From Poteriospumella lacustris (lineage: Eukaryota > Sar > Chrysophyceae > Chromulinales > Dinobryaceae): a stretch of 52,689 bases of DNA. The translations under genes and the position numbers were made by a program. Positions 34,106 to 44,302 of this stretch are shown in pieces (positions within the stretch are counted from its first letter, which is position 1; each line of letters opens with the position of its first letter). The notes under the pieces are model-generated. The model saw nothing but the letters and a program-made list of their open reading frames with translations. It ran no database searches and was not told the DNA's origin. The stretch is taken from the NCBI GenBank assembly GCA_008000375.1, contig SMOI01000010.1, positions 182,648-235,336 on the forward strand. Direction: 5' to 3'.

Positions 34106-34664
34106 GTGGCTGCGATGGGTCCGCTGTGCTGTGCCGTGTGTGCTGTGAGTATATTTTGTCTGTCCGTGTAATGCACATTTAACCGAGTCCCGTGACAGTT
34201 CCGTTGACGATTTGGGTTGGCCGCACAGAATAATCTGTGCTCCTGGGCGCGCTAGGAGGGAATCTGCGAATCTGCCGATTTCCTTGAAAAAACCACCATA
34301 TTTCCCTCAATGCCGTTGACTTGTGACGGGAGCACCTGCGGAGGTGCAGAGGTGCTGCAGGGCGGGCGGTTGAGAGCACTGTCTCAATCCCACACAGGCG
34401 GTGCGGGAGCGTGGGCGAAGGCAACCTGGTCCAACCGGACGTAGACGCTTGAATCACCAAGCATTTCTTTTTTGAGACCTGAAAGACACTCTCCTCCACT
34501 CTCCTGTGGATTGCTTCAGTTCTTGAAACCTTCGAAAGCAATTTTTTCTTTCTGTTTTGAAAGATAAATTGAAAACGAATTCTTTCCCGCCCGTCCCGTC
34601 GATTAATTATTTGACTTCGTATCGCTCCTTATTTTTCTGAGAAGTTTAACGAATCAACATCATT
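34106..34664. other. Intergenic region with small inverted repeats
   Basis: It carries the 3' flank of the RING-ankyrin gene and the upstream region of the RRM gene. It contains GCACAGA-ATAA-TCTGTGC (34223-34240), a perfect 7-bp hairpin, and an AGCACCT...AGGTGCT pair at about 34330-34355. The last 100 bp is AT-rich, as expected for a promoter or leader. Confidence 0.5.
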
Positions 34665-36800
34665 ATGAACCCATCTCACGACTTGTACGAAGAACAACTT
34701 TCGGCGCTTGATTCAGCCCGAACCATTTTCGTTGGAGATCTGTCGTACTTCTGCAATGAGGACGATCTGTTCAACTTGTTTGCCAAGTTTGGAAATATCT
34801 TGACCGTTCGCGTTCGACGCGGCGTTACTGGCGAGTCGTTGATGCACGGCTTCATTGCCATGGACACGGCGGAAGCAGCAGGCGCGGCTATCACCGGACT
34901 CGATGGCATCGAGTTCATGGGCCGCAACATCAGGTATGCACAGCCCGCCATAGCAGCGTCAAACGGCCTTATTTGCTCACGATCATTTCATTGTTGCCAT
35001 TTTCTGTAGAGTCCAACTCAGTTCCGATGGCCAGCGCAACTCCATCAGCAAGGACTCGTTGGTGCAGGTTCACGTCAGCTTCATTTCGAAGCAGAACTCA
35101 TTTCTGGTCACCGAGAAGATCCTGCGCGATATCTTCAGTCCTTACGGGGCCGTCGCAGATGTAGCCATCAAGAAGCACGTCGCAGTTCCCGTACGTTGCC
35201 CATCGATTGAATACTGTATGCCTCTGACTTCGTCTCACCGCTTGTCTCTCTTTTGCAGAAACAAGGACGCCAAAGTGGCTACGGCTTCGTGTACTACTTC
35301 GACATCAACTCTGCCTATCGCGCTCTGCAGGCTCTGAAGCAAAACACCGTCCGCGATATCACGTTGGACTGCAGTATCAGCCACAAGTCTGAAACGCGTA
35401 TCCGCCAAAATCAGCCCGCTGCGGCTGCGGCCGCGCCTGTCTATGATCGTGCTGCCGGTCTCATCCCGTATCCTGGCAACCAAGGCCAGGGAGCTACTGT
35501 GTCGCCCACTGGCGCCCTTCCTCCTGCCCCATATGGCAATCAGCGCGGGGGTTCTCGTCCTCCGGCTGCGCCCGCTGCTTACGGCAACGGATCACGTTCA
35601 GGCGGTGCGAATCCGTACGGCCCCAATGGCAGTCCCAACATTCCTTACGGCGCTGACCCGTCTGCTTTGTTCAAGGGAGCGTCCGCTTCGCACGGGCGCC
35701 GTCAGGAGGCTCCTCGCCAACACCCGATGGCGAACGTCTACAATCCCTCTGGGGCACCACCGGCCTACCAACAGGGAACTGCCCCGTCGCATCTCTCTCA
35801 GGGCTACTACGGCCAGAGCCCCGCACAACCACCCTATGCTCCGTACGGAAGCAGCCGCAGTGGAGGTGCGGCGCCTGGTTCCTATCCGGCGGACCTCTCC
35901 GCCGACTTCGGTCGGCTGCAGGTGTCTTCCTATGCGGCGGGACAGGCGTCTGGTCCCCGCCACACGTTGTCCGGCGCGTCCAGACACTCGGCTTCCAGCA
36001 GCCCCCGTGCCGTGAGCCCCCGAGATATGAGTCCTCGTTCCCTCAGTCCTCGCGCAGGAGGCTACGAGTACTCCGTCGAGGCGCCGCTCGACCGCATGTC
36101 CTATCAATACGCCCCGTCCATGAGCGATGGCTCCTTCCGCACAGACAGTCTGAGCGAGTACGATTCGTCCTTCTCTCGTTCTCGTTCGCGCTCGCCAAGA
36201 GCGCGTTCCCCGCCGCTCGGAGGTGATGCCTTCGGCGCGTTGTCGTATGGCCTTGGTGGCCTCGGTGGCGGTGCTCCTGTATCGAATCCGTTCACCGACC
36301 TCGACAAAGCCATCGCCGCTGCCAACGCCGCCAGTGTCGGCGTGGCTGGCGTGGCTGGTGGATATTCGTTGTCGAACAACACCAGTGGCCATTCTAACAT
36401 CAGCGACTTCAAGCAAGCTGCGCATGCCTCCTCCTCTGGCGACTTGCTGTCCGGCTTCCCCACCGGCTTCAACCAGCGCCTGTCTCGCAGCGGCTCAGAC
36501 AACGGCGAGACCGCCGCCGGCCTCTCCAATGCGTTCCCGGGCCTCGTGCCACAGCAATTGCATCAGTCGCTGCCGCAGCAGCGGACTCCCGCTGGCTCCA
36601 CGACGGAGAGCATGTCGCGTCAGTCGGTGGATTCTCTGTTGTCGAACGGAAGCCCCGCCGCCGGCGCTCTGCTGAACGACGGTGTCATCCGCCAGTACCT
36701 GCTGGAGGAGGACTTCGCCGCCTCGCTGGAGGATGACGCGGCGCTGCACACTGCCGCTGTCGCCGCTGTGACCATCGACGGTGAGCTGGAAGGCCACTAA
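34665..36800 (+). CDS. RNA-binding protein with two RRMs and a disordered Ser/Pro-rich tail, 663 aa
   Basis: Exons are 34665-34933, 35010-35190 and 35259-36800, with GT-AG introns of 76 and 68 nt. RRM1 (about 19-92) has RNP2 IFVGDL and an RNP1-like HGFIAM. RRM2 (about 108-188) has VHVSFI as RNP2 and SGYGFVYY as RNP1; its aromatic residues fit RNA contact. Intron 2 splits RRM2. The rest (about 195-663) is rich in S, P, G, A, Q and Y, with SPRAVSPRDMSPRSLSPR and SRSRSRSPRARSP, typical SR/CDK phosphorylation sites. The tandem RRMs resemble PABP/TIA-1-type cytoplasmic or splicing regulators, but I cannot name an orthologue. The first ATG lies 13 residues before RRM1 conservation starts. Confidence 0.92.
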
Positions 36801-39357
36801 ACGCACGACGGTGGCCTATGTCGCCGGTTGACGGAGGCATCAACCGACGAGTGTCGCGCTCTTTGTTTGTTTCGACGGTGTTGTTATGTGTTGCTGCCAA
36901 TGACGGGAACAGACCGCGGGCGGAGCGAGGAATGGTCGGTTGCTGCGTCCCTCGCTCGTGTCCCGTTTCCCAGAGTCGTCGCGTCTCCGTCGCCCTTTTG
37001 TTTCTCATTCTCGTTGTTAGCTTTCTCCCTGTGCGGTGCCAGCGGTTGTCCAGCGCTGAGGCCCCGCCGCCGGTGCGTATCTCTGCCGCCGTCGCGACCG
37101 CTATAGCCGCCGTCTGTCGCGGTGTCCGTCCGAATCTGTTACGGGATCCCTCTCACCAATAGTCGCCTGCACCTTTTCGCGCCGCCTCCCGCCTCCCGCC
37201 CCCGCCCCACAGTCGCTCGTGCTATTTGTTTCCTCGACGTGTCGTGCTGCTGTTGAGATAGACGACCTCATACATGATCGCATTCCGCCCCACCTCCCTG
37301 CACTACTTTTGTCCTCGTTTCTCTCGTTTGTCGTTGTCGCTTGAACGTTTCTGCCCTCTTTCGTTTGCATCTCTCCGCCCCCTCGCTGCGTCCTCTCGCC
37401 TCCTTCTCACGCTCTCACACACTTCCTATCGTTTTCCCCTCACACCACCCCGCGTACCTCGCGCGTCCTTAGGCTTCAATCCGTGCATCAATAGCTTCCA
37501 TTTACACGAAGAAGAAGTCATCGAAGAAGGCCGAAGGACGAAGAGAACCGATCCCCGTCGTCCACCACATTTTGAAATAAAAACGAAGAAAAAATGAAGA
37601 AAAAACACGCCACCTGCGCCATTCGTCTCGAGTGCTGTCTGTCGCTGTCATTGGCCCGCCGCGGGTTGGTGTGCGTGTGTTCTTGTGCTTGTGTCAATTC
37701 GATCGCATGTGTTTCCGCAGTTTGTAGTGTAGCGCGGCTATCTCTGACGATTGTCTTGTTTCTCCCTGGCGGCGTCTCGTACGCTGTGCCTCGTGTCTTG
37801 TGTCTCCACTGCTGTGCACGCCGCTGCTCCATGTGCTGTGTAGCACTGTGGTTTGCCACGGGCTGTCAGCTCCTCTGTCGCTAAGCGGTGGCCAGCCGCT
37901 CGACGACCGTTTCGAGCGATGTGCCGCGTCGCGTCTGCACGCCCGCGCCACTCCTCGCTCACTAACGCCTTTCGTCTTACCGATTAATATACATTATTTT
38001 TCGTTCTCCGTGGGCGCCGACCGGGGCTCTGATGTCGCGTCCGCCCCGCCGACGGGCGCCCCACGCGCGCTCTGTCTCTCTGTCTCCCAGCTGCTGTCTT
38101 TCCCCACCATCAATCCCTTCCTACCTTCCCGTCATCCTCCGTTCGCTGTCATTTTTTCTGTGTTCCGGACGCCATTTGTCTTTGTGGACGAGCCTCGATC
38201 GGGTCCCTCCGACGCACGCCTCGCTCGTTCGTTCGTGTCCCACGGCGCTCGTTTGATCCTTCTCGTGCCTGTCCTGTGTCTCTTTGCTCTGTCTTTCTCT
38301 TCTCCGTGACCATTCGTCGGTGTCTGCGAATCCCTACCACCCTATCTGCTTCACTACTGCAAAACAAACCAAGAAACGTCCACAAACACCGCATCCAAAG
38401 TATCGATCCCGAAAAAAATTTACAAAAATAATTCGCCCTCAACGCGAAACGCATCGTTTGCCATTTTTCCAACTATCCGAGATAAAATAAAACGTGAACC
38501 CCGAGTTGGCGTTAGGCTGGCCGTTTCGGTTTCTCTTTCTGTCGAAGGTCGTCGGTCGCTTGGCCACGTGCCTCGTTTGTGTTTTCGTTCCCTTCCCCCC
38601 GCTGCGCACGGTCACCTTTTACAGGGCGTTTCTCTCCTCAGTCCTTTCTCGCTCTGTCTGTGTATTCTTCCTCGTTAGTCGCTTGTCGCGCGTGCGACGG
38701 CGCCGTGTCTGTCGTGCGCTCGCAGCCGCGGCTCATCATTTCTCCTTGTCTCTCTTCTCCTCTCCTGCATTGGAAGCTTGTAGTTTGTAGCTGTTGTCGT
38801 TGTGCCTCGGTTATGTGTCTGTCCAGGACGGCCGCATCACGTGTCTGTGTCGTGTGTGGTGTGGAGTACGCGCCTCCGTGCGCTCGTGTGTGTCACGCAG
38901 TAAACAATCGTTTTCCGGTGCTGTTGGTGCTGTGCTGTGATTCGTGCGGCGTCCTGCCTGTCTTTGCGTCCTGTGTGTCGTCTGCGGGCGTTTCCCCCTG
39001 TATGTCTCCCTGTGTGTCTCTCTGCGACGCCTCATCTCTGTACCTTTCGGTGTTTCTCCATGAAAATTCTCATTTTGCCCAATTGTGTGTCTCCCCTCTG
39101 TGTCTCTCCGTGTGCGTTGCCTCTGTCGTTGATTTCCCCATTTTTCTGATCCCCGCTCCTAACTAAGTGACTTGCCTCGTGTGTTTGCGCGCCTGTGTGT
39201 CGCGGCTGTGTCGTTCATGTGACGTGGCCTGTGGCTGCGGTCGCGGCATTGGTTTCCCCCACAGGCGACCGCTACAGCAGGCAGCGCCCCCTCCCACCGT
39301 TCGCGTCCCTCTCCCACGTGAACCTGTAGTGTAGTCGTCCTTTGCTTTCCCCTTCGA

Positions 39358-39392
<35 letters not shown>

Positions 39393-40978
39393 TGTTCGTG
39401 CGCGCCGCCCCGCCCCCCGCTGGGCGGCGCCGCCCTGTTTTCTCCATCATTTTTGGTGTTCGTGTCGCGCCTCATTTTCTCGTTGCTTGTGCGTGCCGTT
39501 GCTCTGTGCTCGTTGCTCTGCTGTGCTCGTTTCCGAAGGTTGTGTCGCTTTTCCGCGGGATGTCGCTGGGCCGGCAGCGGCTGCGGGCGGGAGTCACTCG
39601 GTGGCCCGTCTGCGTCGCTGGGCCGGCCGCTGGTCCGTCGCTTGTCCCTTTCTCTTTCTCTGTCTCTTTTCTCGTTCGTTCTTTCTTCCCCGCCCACATC
39701 TGTTTGCCCAACTCCATCGTCGTGTCTGTGCAGTGATTCGTGTCGGGGCCCGCGGGCCTCTCGTCGCTCGATCGGCTTGGCCTCCGCACCGCTCTCCGGT
39801 CGTCCTGGTGCCTCAATGGTCGCGTCTCGACGTCGCATTGGGAACCATGGCGGCACGTGAAGCAGCTGCGAGGCGCGGCGCCGGTCGTCGATTAGGTGTG
39901 GTTAGGATTCCGTTAGTCGACTCGCGCTGATCTGATTGGCAGATCGCCGTACATTGCTACTCGTGGGCTGTCCCCCCCCTCTTCATTCTCTCTCTAGCGT
40001 TAGTGTCTGTGCCATGAAGAACGCTCCTTTTGCTCGTCGCTGGCTCTCAATTGATTCGTTCTCCTCGCGTCGTGGCGCCATCCCGTCCCCCCCCCCGCTG
40101 TCTGTCTCGTGGCTGTCGTCCTCAGTTTTCATGGTTTTCCCCACATTGCTTCGGCGTCCGCCGTCCAGTGTTTGATGCACGCGGCGCGTCCGTTTCGCCT
40201 CGCTTTCCTGTCGCGTGCCGCGGTGTACGTGTCGTTCGCTGCGGCGTGTGACGAATCGAGGCGAACTGTTGCGTCAGCGGCCATTAGTATCTCTCGCGCC
40301 CCGCCTCTGCCTCGGCCATTCTCTGCGTTGTCAGCCTCCACCCGGACGGACGCGTCTCGACAGCCAACGCATCGTCTGTTGCTTCCTGTCTCGTGCGCGT
40401 GACGTACACGGCTGCAGAGGCACTGGTGCTTGTCGCTCTGTTGTGGCGTTGCGCAGGCGGTCATCTGTCTCTTCTTCTGGGGCTACCGAACTGCGCGTCC
40501 TCCGCCGAAACCGTCGCCTGCCGATGATGGCTTCACACTCCACAGGTGGCCTGACCATTGCCATTCGTTTTCTCCTCTGTCAGCCATCCCCCCTCCCCAC
40601 ACAACCCACGCAATCTATCTGAGTAATCCCCCAAAAGTACAATTAATTTCTGTCATTTGCTCATCTCCGACTTCGTCTCCGGCTTCGTCTCCACCTCGCC
40701 TGCTGTGCAGCACTCGTTGTTGTCGTCGTCGTCATGTTGCCCGCGACACACCTGCTGCGGCCGCGCGACACTTCAACGAGGCGACTTCAACGTCATCGCC
40801 ATCTTGGCCTCTGTTCTGTTCTGTTCTGCTCTCTGCTGCTGGCGGAAGAGGTGGCGACTTGAACTGTTTGAGTGATATAGCACAATTGAATCACTTGGGG
40901 CCTTGTTCTCATCCGCATCCGGAAAAAGTGTTTCTGCAAAAGTTTGCTCGTCGTTCTTTTCAGACCAGTCGATTTATC
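36801..40978. other. 4.2-kb region with no credible gene, A-poor on the plus strand
   Basis: Open frames here are Cys/Val/Ser/Leu-rich products of tgtgtctc-like sequence, or Arg/Thr/Glu-rich on the other strand; none has domain-like content. The plus strand is rich in T, C and G and poor in A (5 of 60 in 38581-38640 by count). It contains a (TG)n run at 39360-39391 and AATAAA-like motifs at about 37576 and 38484, which could mark 3' ends of transcripts. It should include the 3' UTR of the RRM gene and the SelW promoter; the rest is unexplained. Confidence 0.6.
39360..39391. repeat. (TG)n microsatellite
   Basis: About 16 uninterrupted TG units on the plus strand, within non-coding DNA. Confidence 0.95.
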
Positions 40979-41325
40979 ATGAGCCAAATCGTCAAGATCG
41001 AATACTGTGGAGGCTGAGGATATCGGGTACGTCCGCCTCGTGTTGTACGCCGCCGCCGGTGCAGAGTCCTCACAAAGTTTCTGTGATTTTTTGTGTTATA
41101 CAGCGCTATGCCGATAACCTCGCCATAGCGCTCGAAGACGCCTTCCCTGGAGAAATTGAAGTCCAGGCTGCGTCCGATCGTGGAACAACTGGCCGCTTTG
41201 AAGTCACCTTCAAGGGGGAGTTGATCCACTCGAAGGCAACTAAAGGCCAAGGCAAGTGCACTACCCCTGCCGAGGTCGAGGCTGTCGTTTTGCGTGTTCG
41301 CGACATGTTGAACGCCAGCAAGTAA
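40979..41325 (+). CDS. SELENOW: Selenoprotein W (Rdx family), in-frame TGA read as selenocysteine
   Basis: Exons are 40979-41026 and 41104-41325, with a 77-nt GT-AG intron (donor GTACGT). The product is 89 aa with selenocysteine at residue 13, coded by TGA at 41015-41017. The redox motif is CGGU (C10, U13), right after the first beta strand (IVKIEYCGGU), exactly where SelW/SelT/Rdx12 proteins carry CxxU. The rest matches the thioredoxin-like SelW fold: ALEDAFPGEIEVQ, TTGRFEVTFKGELIHSK (human SelW has GFFEVMVAGKLIHSK), then a C-terminal helix. Standard reading would stop after 12 residues, and the second exon alone lacks the active site. The junction GYR/RY is one residue shorter than in animal SelW. 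A SECIS element is required in the 3' UTR; only a weak candidate was found. Confidence 0.92.
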
Positions 41326-41598
41326 ATTGCTGGAGCAGCGTCGGCCGGGAGGTAGGGAGGCACAGCGCCTTCCTGTTGACGGCGGCGATATTGCGAGGAC
41401 ACAGTGGATCTGAGGGCGCAGAATGATTGGCTTATGGGACGGCTGCAGAGAGATAAGCCTTCGCATTCGCCTCTGATTCGTTGTGGAATCGTCTTCGTCG
41501 TTGCTGTTGGACAGTTGGAGGAATGGGTCTTCCACCGTCGTGAAGCTTTGTTTTCATCTCTGCTGCGGTCCTGGACACTGTGTGACACCACTCGCGCA

Positions 41599-41652
41599 AT
41601 GACGCCTCATCTCTGTTTCCCTTGCGGAACGATGTGAGCTCATGAGGCTGAC
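41599..41652 (+). promoter_or_regulatory. Weak SECIS candidate in the SelW 3' UTR
   Basis: ATGAC (41599-41603) and TGAC (41649-41652) flank a perfect 7-bp helix, GCCTCAT (41604-41610) with ATGAGGC (41642-41648). This fits the UGA/GA non-Watson-Crick quartet at the base of a SECIS helix. The upper part is not standard: no unpaired AA lies 10-13 nt after the quartet (there is TTTCCC), and GTTTCC/GGAAC may form a top hairpin. It starts about 275 nt after the stop codon. Confidence 0.3.
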
Positions 41653-41657
41653 CAAGA

Positions 41658-41688
41658 CTGATGGCGTGTGCATCGCTCACGCCATCAG
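41658..41688. repeat. Strong 11-bp hairpin downstream of SelW
   Basis: CTGATGGCGTG (41658-41668) pairs perfectly with CACGCCATCAG (41678-41688) around a 9-nt loop. It directly follows the SECIS candidate. It lacks SECIS core features itself; it may be an RNA structure or a DNA cruciform. Confidence 0.8.
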
Positions 41689-41968
41689 CGGGTGTGTGTG
41701 CGACAGAGAAAGGCGGTGGCGGATGAGAGCAGACTTCATGGCGGTGCAACGGTTACCGTGGTTGCCTGATCGGCCACGCAAGTTTGTTTTTAGTTGGAGG
41801 GACGAGGTTCATGTAAAGCCGTGGTGTCTTTGGCACCTCGGACGTTAATTTGCCTGGTTTTCTCTGCGAATGTGCCCCATCCCCTCCCCCGCTGCTGAGC
41901 GTAACCGTTGTCCCAGACTTTGGGCCACTTGGGCCGGTAACTCTAGGCAACTGGGAACGGGAACTTGA

Positions 41969-43135
41969 ATGAAACCGAGCCGAGCGATGGCTGAAATCAA
42001 CCTCAATCAATGTCAGATGAGGAATTGCATTGTTGCACTCGTTTTCCTCGTTGGAGCTCTGTTGCTTTTCACGGATGCAAAGAAAAACGACAAGAAGACC
42101 GCAAATGGAAAAAACGAGGTGGTAAAACCTCTGCGAGATCTTCCACGTGAAGCAGTGCCACCGGAAGGTTTCAACAGAACGGTCTACATGCTGTGGTTTC
42201 AGGGCTTCGATCACGCACCAGAAGTTGTCCGCGAGTGTCGGAAGTCGTGGCTCCACTACAACGCTCACTCTTGGAATTTCGTGTTCCTCGACAACACAAC
42301 GCTGCCTCACTACCTGCCCAGCTCTTTGCTGCACCGTTTGATGCCCAACAGAGCGTCAATGTCCCCCAACCACGTCTCGAACATTATTCGCTTGCTGTTG
42401 CTTGAGATCTACGGTGGTGTGTGGGCAGATGCAACGCTGTTTTGCACTCGACCATTGGACGACTGGCTCATTCCGAACATTCAGGAGGGCTTTTTCGCGT
42501 TTGCCAAGCCCGCAGGAAACAGAATGTTGTCGAATTGGTTCCTTTACGGCTCGCGTCAGAATTACATCGTGCGGCGATGGCTGAATGCCACTGTTGTGTA
42601 CCACGCGACCCATCCGGTGGACGACGTGTACTTCATCCAGCACCAACTGTTTGGCGAATTGTTTAAGAGGGATTCCCTCTTTCGGTCGATGTGGAAGCGC
42701 GTGCCTGCAGTCAACGCGAAGCACGAGGGTCCTCACATGCTGATGGAGGAGGGCTACTTCGAGCAGCTGTCGCCGCAGGTGAAGGCCCAGATCGATAGCC
42801 ACTCCTCCCCGTTGTACAAGCTGTCTTGGAAGGACTACAGCTTTAATCGCACCGGGCACACCACCAACATCGACTACTTGTACAGCACCGTCGCCGATTC
42901 GCCAGCTCCTCAGTTCCAAAACTGGCGGTTTCCCAGCAGCGGCGGATCGAAAAAGGCCACCTCCAAGACCCCGTCCGCCTGGAGCCGTGTGTCGAAGGAT
43001 CACTCCAAAGACAAAGCGACCAAAGAGCAGTCTGTATCCGCCTCGACGAAGAAGCGGCCGGAAAACACCCGTAGCAGTGCTAAAACTGCCTCCAAGCGCG
43101 CTACCCAGCGCCACCCCGCCAACAAAGGGCACTAG
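41969..43135 (+). CDS. Type II membrane glycosyltransferase, capsular-polysaccharide-synthesis (Caps_synth) / GT32-like, 388 aa
   Basis: The intronless ORF starts with a short basic cytosolic tail and one hydrophobic anchor (about 19-35, NCIVALVFLVGALLLF), typical of Golgi type II enzymes. The luminal domain has VYMLWFQGFDHAPEVVRECR, an early strand-helix of this fold. Next comes SNIIRLLLLEIYGGVWADATLFC (about 136-158), the family's core metal/sugar-nucleotide motif in the IDAT form rather than DXD. A WF-rich middle follows. The last 70 residues are Lys/Ser/Thr-rich and probably disordered. N-glycosylation sequons (NRT, NTT, NAT) suit a luminal location. It likely adds a sugar to a glycan or glycolipid; donor and acceptor cannot be told. 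Starts at Met7 or Met17 are possible. Part of the gene is duplicated at 44303-44595. Confidence 0.82.
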   Translation: MKPSRAMAEINLNQCQMRNCIVALVFLVGALLLFTDAKKNDKKTANGKNEVVKPLRDLPREAVPPEGFNRTVYMLWFQGFDHAPEVVRECRKSWLHYNAHSWNFVFLDNTTLPHYLPSSLLHRLMPNRASMSPNHVSNIIRLLLLEIYGGVWADATLFCTRPLDDWLIPNIQEGFFAFAKPAGNRMLSNWFLYGSRQNYIVRRWLNATVVYHATHPVDDVYFIQHQLFGELFKRDSLFRSMWKRVPAVNAKHEGPHMLMEEGYFEQLSPQVKAQIDSHSSPLYKLSWKDYSFNRTGHTTNIDYLYSTVADSPAPQFQNWRFPSSGGSKKATSKTPSAWSRVSKDHSKDKATKEQSVSASTKKRPENTRSSAKTASKRATQRHPANKGH

Positions 43136-43700
43136 ACCTTTGAGGAAACTCGTGTCCTCCCAGCCAGACATACTGTCGTTTGCCCTGGGAGTCGACCTAT
43201 TCCGTCGCGATCACCCTTCGCACCCGTTTGTCGTTCTTTCTCCTTTTGCGTCTGGTGCGCCATCTGTTGACTTGTCTCGTCTTTCTTGCATTCCTCCTCT
43301 TGGGTCGCCTACCGACCAATCGTAATTCCTTTTATTATTGGGAGCATCTTTCAACCGTGTATGAGAGGGCTGGGGCCAAGACAGCGACGATGGCTGTGCT
43401 GAGGGGCCTGCGTTCGACGGCCCCGACGACTGCGAAGATGCATACCGGTACCAGTATCATAGCATCCGCTGCCCGTCTCTTCGACAGAGGGACAGACAGT
43501 CTGTCCGCCTACGTTTTTATTGTTGGGAGGCCCGCAACCGTTGGTGTTCCACAGGGGAAGGATGTACCTACAGGAATGAAGCGAGAAGTGTGTCGCGTGT
43601 CGCAGTGTTTCTTTTCCATTTTTCATTCGCCATCTTCGTGAACAGGGATCATATACTCTTTGTGAATAGGGATCATATGCCGATAGCATATTTTTAAATC
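43136..43700. other. 3' flank of the glycosyltransferase, shared with the downstream duplicate
   Basis: 43268-43440 is the source of the second half of the truncated copy at 44436-44595. A direct repeat, agggatcatat, occurs at about 43644 and 43668. No gene is seen. Confidence 0.5.
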
Positions 43701-44284
43701 ATGTCGGAATTGGAAGTGGTGCTAGAAGAGATCAAAGATGTTAAGAAAAAGTTGGAAAAGGCAGAAGGAGAGGGAAAGGATATCAACAATCCTGGTGTAG
43801 TTGCGTTGCATCAACTTCTAACTGCTTTGACTGCGGAAAGAGCTAGATTAAGATCTTCTTTATCTGGTAAGTCCTCAAATATAATTTGAATATGCGGATC
43901 GAACCTCCAATGATCATTATTTGTTCCTATCACATTATCTATTTTTCCTATCCTCCTTTTCCCCTGTTACTTGCACTTTCTGATGAAATTACATTATAGG
44001 TACGACAAGGGCGAGTGCATCGAAAGGTAATGATTTATTTTCTGGCTTTATTTATTTATTTTTCTTGCTTGAGCCACCAACTACAATTATTTTAAATAGC
44101 GCGCAGTCCATCATTGAAATCTCAACGGGAGTATTCGTTGATATTGGACGAGTTGCTCCTGTGGGGATTTATTCCAATGTCATCATCAATACTAGTCAGC
44201 AAGCGCTCTACACAACAAAGTCCTCAAGGACATTCGTCGACACGTTATTCTTTCCAATTACCCCCATCGAAGAAAATGAATTGA
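43701..44284 (+). CDS. Small AT-rich gene, coiled-coil protein of unknown function
   Basis: The first exon, 43701-43866, encodes a clean charged coiled coil (LEEIKDVKKKLEKAEGEGKD) followed by a Leu-rich helix. I see a donor GTAAGT at 43867 and acceptor TATAG at 43999 (133 nt, longer than the other introns). A 27-nt exon follows (44000-44026), then a possible 73-nt intron to 44099. The last exon then ends with TGA at 44284 (125 aa). If the second intron is not removed, a different frame (STGVFVDIGRVAPVGIYSN) reads on into the duplicated glycosyltransferase segment; that frame looks equally protein-like. The coiled coil resembles the linker helices found in Crinkler-like eukaryotic proteins, but this is a weak impression. 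Base composition is clearly more AT-rich than the neighbours. Confidence 0.4.
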
Positions 44285-44302
44285 GGATTGAGGACACCTC
44301 TT

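Larger units (their letters stand above)
41326..41968. other. SelW 3' flank and upstream region of the glycosyltransferase gene
   Basis: No gene is seen. A further hairpin, GGCTTAT/ATAAGCC, lies at about 41429-41459 (ATGAT precedes it but no matching GA follows). The other structures are listed separately. Confidence 0.5.

Noticed and set aside
37594-40464. Several open frames of 70-195 aa in the gene-free region
   Set aside because: Their content (runs of Cys, Val, Ser, Leu, or Arg/Thr/His from the TG repeat) comes from biased DNA. No motif, start context or splice structure supports them.
41420-41465. ATGAT plus GGCTTAT/ATAAGCC hairpin as the SECIS
   Set aside because: The 3' side lacks the required GA opposite the TGA, and no AA occupies the expected apical position.
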